The notes: generated by a model from the letters alone, not told the origin. A stretch of DNA of 24,702 nt from Bacillota bacterium (GCA_023386495.1 JAEWJS010000020.1:1-24702), one strand, 5' to 3'. Shown: positions 7,273-15,293, numbered from the stretch's first letter. Program-made: numbers and translations.

Positions 7273-7845
7273 TTAATAACCGACATATTTGGACATGCGG
7301 TCCATTTCGGCCCATTCGGCGGCCAGCATGCTGTAGATCGCCATGTCGACGTAGCGCTTATTGAGCAGCTTCGCCTGCCTCGCGACTCCCTCCAGCGTAA
7401 AGCCCAGCCGCTCGGGGACGGCTCTGCCGCGCGTATTGTCTACGGCCGCGTGAATGACGATCCGATTGAGCCCGCAGCTGCCGAATGCGTAGTCCGCCAA
7501 GGCATCGCATGCGCGCGTCATGCGTCCCTTGCCATGGCCGGCCTCGCTGAGCCAATAGCCGATGCGGCCGCTCTTGTCGGGCGAATTCACGCCGGACAGC
7601 TCCGCGACGCCGACGATCCGGTTCCCGTCGAACAGCCCGTAGCCGTAAGCGTCGCCGATTCGTTGCCGGCGGTTCAGGTCGTCGATGTAAGCGCGAGTGT
7701 CGTAGGGGGAGCGGATGCCGTCGACCCAAGAGAACCACTGGCGCAGGAAGGGGCGATTGTCATCCGTTAAGCGGTACAACTCTTCTGCATGCTCGGGCGT
7801 CAGCAACCTCATATCCGTCTGATCGGTCAATGCGTACGCAACCAT
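7273..7845 (-). CDS. GNAT-family N-acetyltransferase (RimJ/RimL-like)
   Basis: Acetyl-CoA-dependent N-acetyltransferase (190 aa) resembling ribosomal-protein-serine acetyltransferases. It shows the RimL-type order: N-terminal RLLTPEHAEELYRLTDDNRPFLRQW, central IGYWLSEAGHGKGRMTRACDALADYAF, which holds the acetyl-CoA loop, then LNRIVIHAAVDNTRGRAVPERLGFTLEGVARQ, the typical last motif. Start ATG 7845 has GGAGG 8 nt upstream; a GTG three codons earlier overlaps that site and is unlikely. A TATAAT (7924-7929, minus) may be its -10 element, and a perfect CcpA cre box (7862-7877) lies between that and the start codon. The substrate could be a ribosomal protein, another protein or a small amine; the sequence does not decide. 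Confidence 0.9.
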   Translation of the reverse strand: MVAYALTDQTDMRLLTPEHAEELYRLTDDNRPFLRQWFSWVDGIRSPYDTRAYIDDLNRRQRIGDAYGYGLFDGNRIVGVAELSGVNSPDKSGRIGYWLSEAGHGKGRMTRACDALADYAFGSCGLNRIVIHAAVDNTRGRAVPERLGFTLEGVARQAKLLNKRYVDMAIYSMLAAEWAEMDRMSKYVGY

Positions 7846-7861
7846 GTGAAGCACCTCCGAA

Positions 7862-7877
7862 TTGTAAGCGTTATCAA
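7862..7877. promoter_or_regulatory. CcpA catabolite-responsive element (cre)
   Basis: TTGTAAGCGTTATCAA matches the cre consensus WTGNNARCGNWWWCAW at every defined position. It lies just upstream of the GNAT ribosome binding site and about 40-55 nt downstream of the start expected from the TATAAT at 7924-7929, a position where CcpA commonly acts as a transcriptional roadblock. Its distance from the response-regulator promoter (about 120 bp) makes the GNAT gene the likelier target. Confidence 0.65.
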
Positions 7878-7923
7878 TACTGGCGATCGCGGCGGGACGA
7901 TGGACGATGATCTAGCTTCTTCT

Positions 7924-7929
7924 ATTATA
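7924..7929 (-). promoter_or_regulatory. Possible -10 element of the GNAT promoter
   Basis: A perfect TATAAT on the minus strand lies 79 bp upstream of the GNAT start codon. I could not find a good -35 element at 16-18 bp, so the promoter may be weak or activator-dependent. Confidence 0.35.
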
Positions 7930-7993
7930 CATGAAAAGGCGCGGCCTTAAACCAGGCGAACGCGGGCAAGCAAGAAAAATCTGCGCGGGCTGG

Positions 7994-8022
7994 ATGGCAA
8001 CGGAAGGAAGCCATTGTATAAT
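7994..8022 (+). promoter_or_regulatory. Probable sigma-A promoter of the response regulator/kinase genes
   Basis: ATGGCA (7994-7999), a 17-bp spacer and a perfect TATAAT (8017-8022) lie 24 bp upstream of the response-regulator start codon, giving a short leader that contains AAAGGGGG. Confidence 0.55.
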
Positions 8023-8046
8023 CAAGGAATAAAGGGGGCGTGGTTC

Positions 8047-8736
8047 ATGCCGAATATTAAGGTGCTCATCGCCGACGACAACTCCTTCGTACGCGAAGGG
8101 ATGCGCATCATCCTGTCGACCTTCGACGGATTCGAGGTCGTGGCCGCGGTCCAGAACGGGCAAGAGGCAGTGGACTACTGCAGGCAGCATGAGGTCGACG
8201 TGGCGCTCTTGGACGTGCGAATGCCGGTCATGAACGGGGTGGAAGCGACGCGGCTGATTGCCAAGGAGACCGCAGCGCGGCCGATGATCCTGACGACCTT
8301 CGACGATGACGAATACATTCACGATGCGATCGCGCACGGGGCAAAGGGCTATCTGCTCAAGAATAACGATCCCGAACGGATTCGCGATGCGATCCGGACG
8401 ATCTATTATGGCCATAGCGTCTTGCAGGACACGGTGCTCGAAAAATTGACCGCGGGCGCCTCAGATACATCCGGGATAAAGACGGGGACGCCGGCGCATC
8501 CGGAATCCGCAGCCGCTGGCCGGGATGCGGCGATCGATCGAAGCCTCTTCACGGAGCGGGAGCTGGACATCATGGCGCTGATCGCCAAGGGCAGGACGAA
8601 CAAGGAAATTTCCAAGCAGCTCTACATATCCGAAGGGACGATCGCCAACCATATCACTTCGATTCTGGGCAAAACTAGCCTCACCCACCGCACGCAGATC
8701 GCAATCTACTACCTCACGGGAGAGCTGACCTCATGA
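8047..8736 (+). CDS. NarL/LuxR-family response regulator (LnrK-like)
   Basis: DNA-binding response regulator (229 aa) of a two-component system. The receiver domain is about residues 1-120: acidic pair Asp10/Asp11, phospho-acceptor Asp56 in LLDVRMP, switch Thr84 and conserved Lys105 in YLLKN. A polar linker (about 135-165) leads to a LuxR-type helix-turn-helix (about 166-225), with FTERELDIMALIAKGRTNKE and SEGTIANHITSILGK. ATG 8047 is preceded by AAGGGGGCG. It overlaps the kinase gene by 4 nt (ATGA). The five-gene set with kinase, ABC ATPase and two ABC-2 permeases mirrors B. subtilis lnrJKLMN, although there the kinase comes first. The likely target is the ABC operon downstream; this is inference from synteny. 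Confidence 0.93.
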   Translation: MPNIKVLIADDNSFVREGMRIILSTFDGFEVVAAVQNGQEAVDYCRQHEVDVALLDVRMPVMNGVEATRLIAKETAARPMILTTFDDDEYIHDAIAHGAKGYLLKNNDPERIRDAIRTIYYGHSVLQDTVLEKLTAGASDTSGIKTGTPAHPESAAAGRDAAIDRSLFTERELDIMALIAKGRTNKEISKQLYISEGTIANHITSILGKTSLTHRTQIAIYYLTGELTS

Positions 8737-9866
8737 GCTTCCGCAACGAAGCTCCCGAGCTGTGGCTGATCGGCTGCAAGGTGCTCCTGTTCGTGTACGC
8801 GGTCTACCTGACGGTGAAGCCGGGAGCAGAGATGACGCCGATTTACGTGCTCCTTCTGCTCGTATACCTCTCCTCCAATCTGTTGTATTACCTCGTCAAG
8901 CAGGTCAGGCGGCGTTCCGCCGCCGCTGTCCTATCGATCGGCATAGTCGCGGCAATGGCTCAGATCGACGTTCGCCTGCTTATACTGCTGCTGCCCGTGC
9001 ACTTGTACGAGCTGTCGGGGCTATTCGCGGCAGGCATGCAGCGAATGGCGGCTGCCGGACTGATGCTGATCGCGATTGCTTTTGTACCGACGGATGAGAT
9101 GCCGTTCTACCTCTTCATCGCCGGCTTGACGCTGCTGATGTGTTCGATGCACGATGCGCTCGGCGGCAAGCTAAGCGTGCAGCGCACCCAGCTCGAGCGA
9201 ATGCGTAGCGAGCGGGACCGGCTGCAGGAACGGCTGCTGGAGAACGATGAATGGCTCAAGCAGACGGCATACACGCTGAAGCTGGAGGAGCGGAGCAAGC
9301 TGTCGCAGGGTATCCATGACAACATCGGGCATGCGATGACCGGCGCGCTGATTCAGATGGAGGCGGCGAAGCGGCTGCTTCGGCAAGAGCCGAACAGAGC
9401 GACGGAACTGCTGGACAACGCCATCCGCATCTCGCAGGATGGCATCGAGAGCATCCGCGCCGAGCTGAAGCGGATGAAGCCGCCGCCGGAGCAGATGGGC
9501 ATCAATCGGATGAAGCTGCTCCTCGACGACTGTTCGGCCAAGCATCCGATTCGCACCGCATTCACGCATGAAGGGGACATGGACGCGATCCTGCCGCTTC
9601 AATGGCGGATCATTCAGGAGAATGCAAGGGAAGCGCTCACCAACATGATGAAATACGCGCAAGCGACAGCCGTCTCGATCCATATTCAAGTGCTGCCCGC
9701 GTTGATTAAGGCTACCGTCTCCGATAACGGGCAAGGCCAGGTCAGGATCGTCAAAGGGCTCGGCATGATCGGCATGGAGGAGCGGGCAGCGTCAGTGAAC
9801 GGCACCGTGATCGTGGACGGCTCGCGGGGATTCTCGGTGACGACCTTGATTCCGCGCGGACGATAA
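8733..9866 (+). CDS. Membrane sensor histidine kinase, HisKA_3 type (LnrJ-like)
   Basis: Sensor kinase (377 aa) that phosphorylates the adjacent LuxR-type regulator. The N-terminal about 145 residues form about four to five membrane spans with very short loops, the design of intramembrane-sensing kinases that detect envelope-active compounds. A coiled coil (about 147-185) follows. The HisKA_3 motif is LSQGIHDNIGHAMTGALIQ, with phospho-acceptor His195. The ATPase domain shows the N-box QENAREALTNMMKY (295-308), SDNGQGQ (330-336) and GLGMIGMEER (342-351). No extracellular ligand-binding domain is present. A terminator follows directly. Confidence 0.93.
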   Translation: MSFRNEAPELWLIGCKVLLFVYAVYLTVKPGAEMTPIYVLLLLVYLSSNLLYYLVKQVRRRSAAAVLSIGIVAAMAQIDVRLLILLLPVHLYELSGLFAAGMQRMAAAGLMLIAIAFVPTDEMPFYLFIAGLTLLMCSMHDALGGKLSVQRTQLERMRSERDRLQERLLENDEWLKQTAYTLKLEERSKLSQGIHDNIGHAMTGALIQMEAAKRLLRQEPNRATELLDNAIRISQDGIESIRAELKRMKPPPEQMGINRMKLLLDDCSAKHPIRTAFTHEGDMDAILPLQWRIIQENAREALTNMMKYAQATAVSIHIQVLPALIKATVSDNGQGQVRIVKGLGMIGMEERAASVNGTVIVDGSRGFSVTTLIPRGR

Positions 9867-9907
9867 AGATGCGCGAAGTTGACAACATGATAATTCTCAG
9901 GGGTAGA

Positions 9908-9944
9908 GGATGAACTTGTGCACTACTGCAGGTTCATCCTTTTT
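9908..9944 (+). terminator. Rho-independent terminator between the kinase and ABC transporter genes
   Basis: GGATGAAC (9908-9915) pairs with GTTCATCC (9932-9939), followed by TTTTT. It lies 42 nt after the kinase stop and about 43 nt before the ABC ATPase start. It separates regulatory from transporter genes, or may act as a partial terminator or attenuator. Confidence 0.85.
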
Positions 9945-9986
9945 GTGTACGATGAGGGCATGGCAGCGAATAGGACTGGAGCGTGA

Positions 9987-10937
9987 ATGATGATGAACGT
10001 ATTGGAAATCAGGCAGTTAACGAAAAAATTCGGTGACTACGCCGCGGTAGATAATCTGTCGCTGTCCGTGCAGGAAGGCGAGATATTCGGATTCCTGGGG
10101 CCGAACGGCGCAGGCAAGAGCACGACGATTCATATGGCGGCATCCTTGCTCCCTGCGACGAAGGGCGAGATTGCGATTCTGGGTAAAAATATCGCGCAGC
10201 ACAGCCGGCATGCCAAGTCGGCGATCGGCTTCGTGCCGCAGGATCTGGCGATCTACGAGGACATGACGGCCTATGAGAATGTTCACTTCTTCGCAGGGCT
10301 ATACGGGCTTAGGGGGGCGGAGCTGAAGCGCAGCGCGCTGGAGGCGCTGGAGTTCGTCGGGCTGGCGGACCGCAAGTCCAGTTATCCGAAGAACTTCTCG
10401 GGCGGGATGAAGCGAAGGCTGAATATCGCCTGCGCGATCGCGCACAAGCCGCGGCTGATCATTATGGATGAGCCGACGGTGGGCATCGACCCGCAATCCC
10501 GCAGCTACATCCTGAATTCGGTGCGGAAGCTCAATCGACAGGGCAGCACGATCATCTATACGAGCCATTACATGGAAGAGGTCGAGGAGATCTGCTCGCG
10601 GATTGCGATCATCGACCATGGGAAAATCATCGCCGAAGGCACGCAAGCGGAGCTCAAGGCGATCATCACGGATCAGCGGAGCATGGACATTGCCGTACGG
10701 GGAAGCGAGGTTGACGACCTGCTGCTCGAGCGGCTGCGGAAGGTCGTCGGCGTGCAGACGGCGGAAGCGTCGAACGGCACGATCCGAATAAGCAGTGCGG
10801 TCGAGATCAACAACTTCCATCCGATCATGCAGCAGCTCTTGGCGAGCGGCATCGAGGTCCGGGGCGTGGAATCGAGAGAACCTACGCTGGAGACGGTGTT
10901 CCTGACGTTGACCGGCCGTACGCTGCGGGATGCGTAA
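9987..10937 (+). CDS. ABC transporter ATP-binding protein (LnrL-like, drug-export type)
   Basis: Cytoplasmic ATPase (316 aa) of an ABC-2 exporter. Motifs: Walker A GPNGAGKS (38-45), Q-loop in FVPQDLAIY (82-90), signature FSGGM (137-141), Walker B LIIMDEP (157-163), and switch His in IIYTSHYMEEVEEI. The C-terminal about 90 residues match the DrrA/CcmA-like extension of drug and antibiotic exporters. Three consecutive ATG codons begin at 9987, with GGAG 5 nt before the first; the second at 9990 is equally plausible. It is followed by two ABC-2 permeases. By analogy with LnrLMN the system may confer resistance to membrane-active polyenes or lipopeptides; that is inference. Confidence 0.93.
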   Translation: MMMNVLEIRQLTKKFGDYAAVDNLSLSVQEGEIFGFLGPNGAGKSTTIHMAASLLPATKGEIAILGKNIAQHSRHAKSAIGFVPQDLAIYEDMTAYENVHFFAGLYGLRGAELKRSALEALEFVGLADRKSSYPKNFSGGMKRRLNIACAIAHKPRLIIMDEPTVGIDPQSRSYILNSVRKLNRQGSTIIYTSHYMEEVEEICSRIAIIDHGKIIAEGTQAELKAIITDQRSMDIAVRGSEVDDLLLERLRKVVGVQTAEASNGTIRISSAVEINNFHPIMQQLLASGIEVRGVESREPTLETVFLTLTGRTLRDA

Positions 10938-10994
10938 GCCGGCCGCGTGCAGGAAGCGGATCGATACGATGAGGATAGAAGGGGGACGGAATCG

Positions 10995-12092
10995 ATGAAT
11001 ATGCTCAGAATTGCCGGGAAGGAGCTCAAGGTGCTGAGGGATGTCAAGATGCTGGTGTTCATGCTGGCGACGCCGGTACTGCTGATCCTCATTCTGGGGA
11101 CGGCGCTCTCCGGCAGCTTCCAGGCCGCGGCGAAGATCGAGCCGATTCGCGTGTTGTACGCGTATGAAGGCGCAGACGCCGCTCTTCAGGCGCAGTGGGA
11201 ATCGTACCGCCGAGAAGCGGAAGCTTCCGCCGGCATCACATTCGAACAGGATGCAGACCGTGCGGACGGGAGCGGCATTCGCGAGGTTCGGCTTGGCAGC
11301 TATACCGGCTACATGACGATCAACGAAGGCGGGATCGCCTATGAAGGGAACAGCAGCCGCAAGGTCGAGAACGGCATCGTGCAAGGGCTGCTGTCTGCCT
11401 TCGCCGGTCGCGCGAAGCTGAGCTTGGCCGGGGTTGATGGATCTGAGGCGGGCGGGCAGCATGTGGTGTCGGCATCCGTCGAAGGGGCAGCGCAACCTGG
11501 GGGATTGGATTATTTTGCGGTAGCGGTCACGACCATGATCATTCTGTACAGCGCGCTCACGGCGGCGCAGCTGATCGAGAATGAGCGCAGCAGGCATACG
11601 GACATTCGATTGCTGGCGTCGCCGGTCACGAAGGGAGAGATTTTCGCCGGGAAAATCATCGGAACGCTCGTCATCAACGCCATCTTCGTCGTGATCATTA
11701 TCGGCATCAGCAAATGGATGTACCAAGCGGATTGGGGAAGCCATCTATGGCTCGTGTACCTTGTCCTGCTCACCGAGATCGTGCTCGCGCTCAGCCTGGG
11801 GCTAGGCGTAGGCTATTGTCTGCGCGGCAATGCTGCCGGAAGCGTGCTGATGCTCATCATCCAAGCGGCGGCTTTTCTCGGAGGGTCCTATTCGCCCGTC
11901 GAGGATATGACTGGCTTGCTGCGGACCTTGGCTGACTATTCGCCGCTCCATTGGTCCAACGATGCGATCCTGAACATTATCTATGCGGATAATCTGCAGG
12001 CGGCGCTGCCGGCCATGCTGCTGAATCTGGGTTGTTCGGTGTTGCTGCTAGCGGTGGCTGTCGTACAGATGCGGAGAAGGGAGGGGTTGTAA
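10995..12092 (+). CDS. ABC-2 type permease (LnrM-like)
   Basis: Membrane subunit of the exporter (365 aa). Topology is that of an ABC-2 permease with a large external domain: one N-terminal span (about 20-38), an extracellular segment of about 135 residues (40-172), then about five spans between 173 and 362. ATG 10995 has GAAGGGGGACG upstream; the longer frame from 10947 has no ribosome binding site and would precede the membrane anchor with polar residues. The stop codon overlaps the next start by 1 nt (TAATG), so the two permeases are translationally coupled and probably form a heterodimer. Confidence 0.9.
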   Translation: MNMLRIAGKELKVLRDVKMLVFMLATPVLLILILGTALSGSFQAAAKIEPIRVLYAYEGADAALQAQWESYRREAEASAGITFEQDADRADGSGIREVRLGSYTGYMTINEGGIAYEGNSSRKVENGIVQGLLSAFAGRAKLSLAGVDGSEAGGQHVVSASVEGAAQPGGLDYFAVAVTTMIILYSALTAAQLIENERSRHTDIRLLASPVTKGEIFAGKIIGTLVINAIFVVIIIGISKWMYQADWGSHLWLVYLVLLTEIVLALSLGLGVGYCLRGNAAGSVLMLIIQAAAFLGGSYSPVEDMTGLLRTLADYSPLHWSNDAILNIIYADNLQAALPAMLLNLGCSVLLLAVAVVQMRRREGL

Positions 12093-13243
12093 TGCGGGAG
12101 ACGCTGTGGTTAGTTCGCCGAATGGCGTTAAGCAATCTCAAGAACTACCGAATGATGCTGCTGTACCTCGCACTGCCGCTCGTCGGCATCGGGCTGGCTT
12201 ACTTGATGCATAGCGAGACGCCGGCCAGCCCGATCCGCGTCGCGGTCGTGAATCTGGACGGGAACCGGCTGGTTGCGCAGGATGCGTCCGCGTTCGTCGG
12301 GGCGCTCGACCAGATCGAGCTTACCGCCGAAGCGAATGTAGCGGATGCCGAGCGCAGATTGACAGACGGGGAATTCGACGCGGTCCTCGCGTTCCCAGCC
12401 GACTTCACGGCCCAGGTAATGGCGGGGACTTCCGCGGATGTGAGCTTAACAACGGTACAGGGCTCTCAGGCAGCCGTCTATATCGAGTCGTACTTGAATG
12501 CCTATATCGGCAATCTGACTTCGATCGGGTTGTCCGCCGCAGGGGATCCGGCAGCCTTCGATCGGCTGTATGCGGATTACCGGCAAGCCGAATTCGGTCT
12601 AACGGTCGACGAGGCGGAGGACCTGTCCGCCCAGCATCGCCAATCCCTTCAGACGTTAGGCTACCTCGTCGTGTTCATGCTGTTCTCCGCTGTCAATCTA
12701 TCCGGGGCCATCCTGAAGGAGAAGGAGAATCGAACGTATCAGCGGCTGTTCGCGGCTCCGATTACGGCTCGCGCTTACGTTACGGCGAATGTCATCGTCA
12801 ATGTGGCCGTCATGCTGATCCAGATTGCGGTCACGCTGCTCGTGATGACGCGCGTGTTCCATATGGAGCCTGGCATCCCGGCATGGCAGTTGTTCTTGCT
12901 GCTCGGCTTGTTCGCCTTGGTAGCCGTCAGCCTGTCGCTCGTTACGGTGGCGGTGTCTTCCAGCACGATGGCAGCGAACGGCATTCAGACGATGATCATC
13001 ATCCCGACCTGCCTGGTGGCAGGCTGCTTATTCCCGATCGGCACGCTGCCGGCATCGTTCCAGAAGATCGCGCACTTCCTGCCGCAGTATTGGCTGCTTG
13101 ACACGGCCCAGCTGATGCAGCAGGGGGAGCCTGCTTTCGGGTTGGCGCTGAACGTATCCGTCTTGGCCGCTTACGCGCTTGCGCTGGCCTTAACGGCCGC
13201 CTATATATTCGGAAGGAGCAAGGATACGCGAACGTTCATCTGA
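12092..13243 (+). CDS. ABC-2 type permease (LnrN-like)
   Basis: Second exporter membrane subunit (383 aa), with the same architecture as its neighbour: first span about 22-39, a large extracellular domain to about residue 195, and about five C-terminal spans, ending in a short charged tail RSKDTRTFI. A segment typical of the family is KEKENRTYQRLFAAPITARAY, the cytoplasmic coupling region before the third span. GGGAGGGG lies 6 nt upstream of ATG 12092. It closes the ABC operon; no clear terminator precedes the MFS gene, which has its own promoter. Confidence 0.9.
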   Translation: MRETLWLVRRMALSNLKNYRMMLLYLALPLVGIGLAYLMHSETPASPIRVAVVNLDGNRLVAQDASAFVGALDQIELTAEANVADAERRLTDGEFDAVLAFPADFTAQVMAGTSADVSLTTVQGSQAAVYIESYLNAYIGNLTSIGLSAAGDPAAFDRLYADYRQAEFGLTVDEAEDLSAQHRQSLQTLGYLVVFMLFSAVNLSGAILKEKENRTYQRLFAAPITARAYVTANVIVNVAVMLIQIAVTLLVMTRVFHMEPGIPAWQLFLLLGLFALVAVSLSLVTVAVSSSTMAANGIQTMIIIPTCLVAGCLFPIGTLPASFQKIAHFLPQYWLLDTAQLMQQGEPAFGLALNVSVLAAYALALALTAAYIFGRSKDTRTFI

Positions 13244-13280
13244 CGTATTGCGTCTTAGCCGATCTACATCCCGAGACGGA

Positions 13281-13310
13281 TTGACGGGTTTTGGAACGCA
13301 TTGGTAGAAT
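13281..13310 (+). promoter_or_regulatory. Probable sigma-A promoter of the MFS exporter gene
   Basis: TTGACG (13281-13286), an 18-bp spacer and TAGAAT (13305-13310) lie 37 bp upstream of the MFS start codon. Both hexamers match the consensus at five of six positions, making this one of the best promoters in the window. Confidence 0.65.
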
Positions 13311-13347
13311 ACACTTGCTGTGAAACTTGGGAGAGAGAAGGTACGCA

Positions 13348-14829
13348 ATGTCGAATCAATCAACCGCTTCAACCGCTGCCGGCGAGCAGCCGTTCTCGGT
13401 CAAGACGATCATCGGCCCCCTCATGGCTGTCGTCGTCGGGATGATCATGGTCATCCTGGACAGTACGGTCGTCAATGTGGCGATGCCGAACCTGATCGAC
13501 TACTTCGGGTCCGACGTGGCGACGATGCAATGGACGATTACAGCGTACACGCTGGCATTGTCCGCAGTCATTCCGTTAGCCGGCTGGCTCACTGACCGCT
13601 ACGGAGCCACACAGATTTTCCTAATCACGATCGTGCTGTTCACGCTGGGCTCCGTCCTATGCTCGCTTGCCCAGACGGCGGAGCAGCTCGTCCTGTTCCG
13701 CATCATCCAAGGGCTCGGCGGGGGCATGGTATCGCCAATCGGGATGGCGATCATCTTCAGGCTCGCGCCTCCCGATAAGCAAGGCGCGGTCATGGGCGTA
13801 CTGGGCATTCCGATGATGCTCGGACCCGCGATCGGTCCGACGCTGTCGGGTTTCCTCGTGGAGTACGCGACCTGGCATTGGATCTTCCTGATCAACCTGC
13901 CGATCGGGATCATTGCGCTATTCGTAGGACTGAGGAAGCTGCCGAGATTCGAGCGCAAGGAAGTGCCGAAGCTCGATAAGGCCGGCATGGTGCTCGCGCC
14001 GATTACCTTCGCTACGCTGGCCTACGCGGTCAGCGAGGGGGGCGAGGATTGGGGCTCGACGCAGACGATCGTCGGCCTGATCGTCGGCGGCATCTCGCTC
14101 GCGCTGTTCATCTTCTTCGCGCTTCGCCATAAGCAGCCGCTGCTCGAGCTCCGCGTGTTCAAGTCGTCCGACTTCACGCGCGGCATCCTCGTCTCCTGGC
14201 TGTCGACGATGGCGCTCTTCGGCTCGTTCCTGTTCGTGCCGATGTACTTGCAGATGGTGAAGGGCTTCACGCCGATGGAAGCCGGCCTGATGAGCATTCC
14301 GCAGGTTCTTATGTCCGGCCTGTTCATGCCGCTCGGCGGCAAGCTGTTCGATAAGTTCGGCGCGCGCGTGCTCGCGATCGTAGGCATCGGTCTCATCGGC
14401 GGCGGACTGTTCCTGTTGTCGCAGGTGGCGACGGATACGGCTTCATGGTATGTCATCACCGCGCTGATGATCATGGGCGCCGGCATGGGCTTGTCGATGA
14501 TGCCGGTCAATACGCATATCCTGAAGGCTGCGCCGCGCAAGCTGGTCAGCCGCGTCACGGCGCTTACGACGGCGGCTCAGCAGGTCATCGTGTCCTTCGC
14601 GATCGCCGGCCTGTCCGGCTACTTCTCCTCGCGCGTCACGCATCACATGATGACGGCCAGCGGCGACAGCGCAGGCGCGATGAGCGCCGCATTCGGCGAT
14701 ACGTTCCTGTTCGGCGCGTTCATCGCGGTAGCCGGCGCCTTGCTGGCGATCGTGCTGCGCAGGCCGAAGGCCGAAGGAGCTGCCGAGCAGGCAGATGCGC
14801 AAGCAAGCTTGGCTTCGATGGGGCATTAG
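13348..14829 (+). CDS. MFS multidrug exporter, DHA2 family (EmrB/QacA type, 14 TM)
   Basis: Proton-coupled exporter (493 aa) with about 14 membrane spans. Signatures: motif D1 in the first span (MIMVILDSTVVNVAMPNLI), motif A GWLTDRYGATQIFL after the second, and motif C MMLGPAIGPTLSGFL in the fifth, which marks drug/proton antiporters. The linker after span six (RFERKEVPKLDKAGM) is typical of the EmrB/LmrB group. ATG 13348 has AGAAGG upstream; the in-frame ATG at 13327 does not. It sits directly behind the lnr-like ABC exporter, so the two may be functionally related, but it has its own promoter. Substrates cannot be predicted. Confidence 0.92.
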   Translation: MSNQSTASTAAGEQPFSVKTIIGPLMAVVVGMIMVILDSTVVNVAMPNLIDYFGSDVATMQWTITAYTLALSAVIPLAGWLTDRYGATQIFLITIVLFTLGSVLCSLAQTAEQLVLFRIIQGLGGGMVSPIGMAIIFRLAPPDKQGAVMGVLGIPMMLGPAIGPTLSGFLVEYATWHWIFLINLPIGIIALFVGLRKLPRFERKEVPKLDKAGMVLAPITFATLAYAVSEGGEDWGSTQTIVGLIVGGISLALFIFFALRHKQPLLELRVFKSSDFTRGILVSWLSTMALFGSFLFVPMYLQMVKGFTPMEAGLMSIPQVLMSGLFMPLGGKLFDKFGARVLAIVGIGLIGGGLFLLSQVATDTASWYVITALMIMGAGMGLSMMPVNTHILKAAPRKLVSRVTALTTAAQQVIVSFAIAGLSGYFSSRVTHHMMTASGDSAGAMSAAFGDTFLFGAFIAVAGALLAIVLRRPKAEGAAEQADAQASLASMGH

Positions 14830-14842
14830 GGGGGGAATGGAT

Positions 14843-15217
14843 ATGGATACAAGGGATATCATTGAAAAGTATGTGGAGTCGTACAATTCATTCGATATTG
14901 AAGGCATGGTTAATCTCTTGCACGAGGATATCGTCTTTCGGAATATTTCCAATGGGACTACTACCACGGAGACCAGAGGAATCCAAGCGTTCAGGGAGTT
15001 GGCCGAACAGTCGTCAACGATGTTCGCCAGCCGACGCCAGACCATCACAGGTTATCGTGTCATAGATAATGCGGTAGAGGTTGAGATTGATTATGAAGCC
15101 ATTCTGGCTGTGGATTTTCCCAACGGATTAAAAGCGGGAGATAAGCTGGAATTAAGCGGAAAGTCGAAATTCGAGATGAAGGATGGCAAAATCGCTTTGA
15201 TTGAAGACAATAGTTGA
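14843..15217 (+). CDS. NTF2/SnoaL-like domain protein
   Basis: Small protein (124 aa) of the NTF2-like fold, a family that includes SnoaL-type cyclases, ketosteroid-isomerase-like enzymes and many uncharacterised ligand binders. The pattern MDTRDIIEKYVESYNSFDIE then LHEDIVFRNIS and the C-terminal FEMKDGKIALIEDNS is typical. Start ATG 14843 has a run of seven G 7 nt upstream; the ATG at 14837 is too close to it. The first 120 bases contain 46 G+C, far below the neighbouring genes, which suggests recent acquisition. It may be co-transcribed with the MFS gene 13 nt upstream and ends at a bidirectional terminator. Function unknown. Confidence 0.82.
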   Translation: MDTRDIIEKYVESYNSFDIEGMVNLLHEDIVFRNISNGTTTTETRGIQAFRELAEQSSTMFASRRQTITGYRVIDNAVEVEIDYEAILAVDFPNGLKAGDKLELSGKSKFEMKDGKIALIEDNS

Positions 15218-15237
15218 GCCATACAGCGTCTCAGGCG

Positions 15238-15279
15238 AAAGAGCCTCAGGTTCCGTATTCGGACCTGAGGCTCTTTCTT
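15238..15279. terminator. Bidirectional terminator between the NTF2-like and aldo/keto reductase genes
   Basis: AAAGAGCCTCAGGT (15238-15251) pairs with ACCTGAGGCTCTTT (15263-15276), with the stem continuing through CCG/CGG. It is flanked by A-rich sequence on the left and TTTCTT on the right, so it can end both converging genes. Confidence 0.9.
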
Positions 15280-15293
15280 ATGCGTGTGAGGCG

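Noticed and set aside
9879..9894. Promoter from TTGACA followed by GATAAT
   Set aside because: The two elements are only 4 bp apart and no suitable -10 lies 16-18 bp after TTGACA.
10299..11744. A 481-codon minus-strand open frame across the ABC exporter genes
   Set aside because: Shadow frame of GC-rich coding DNA with many Arg, Asp and His residues; the plus-strand genes carry clear motifs.
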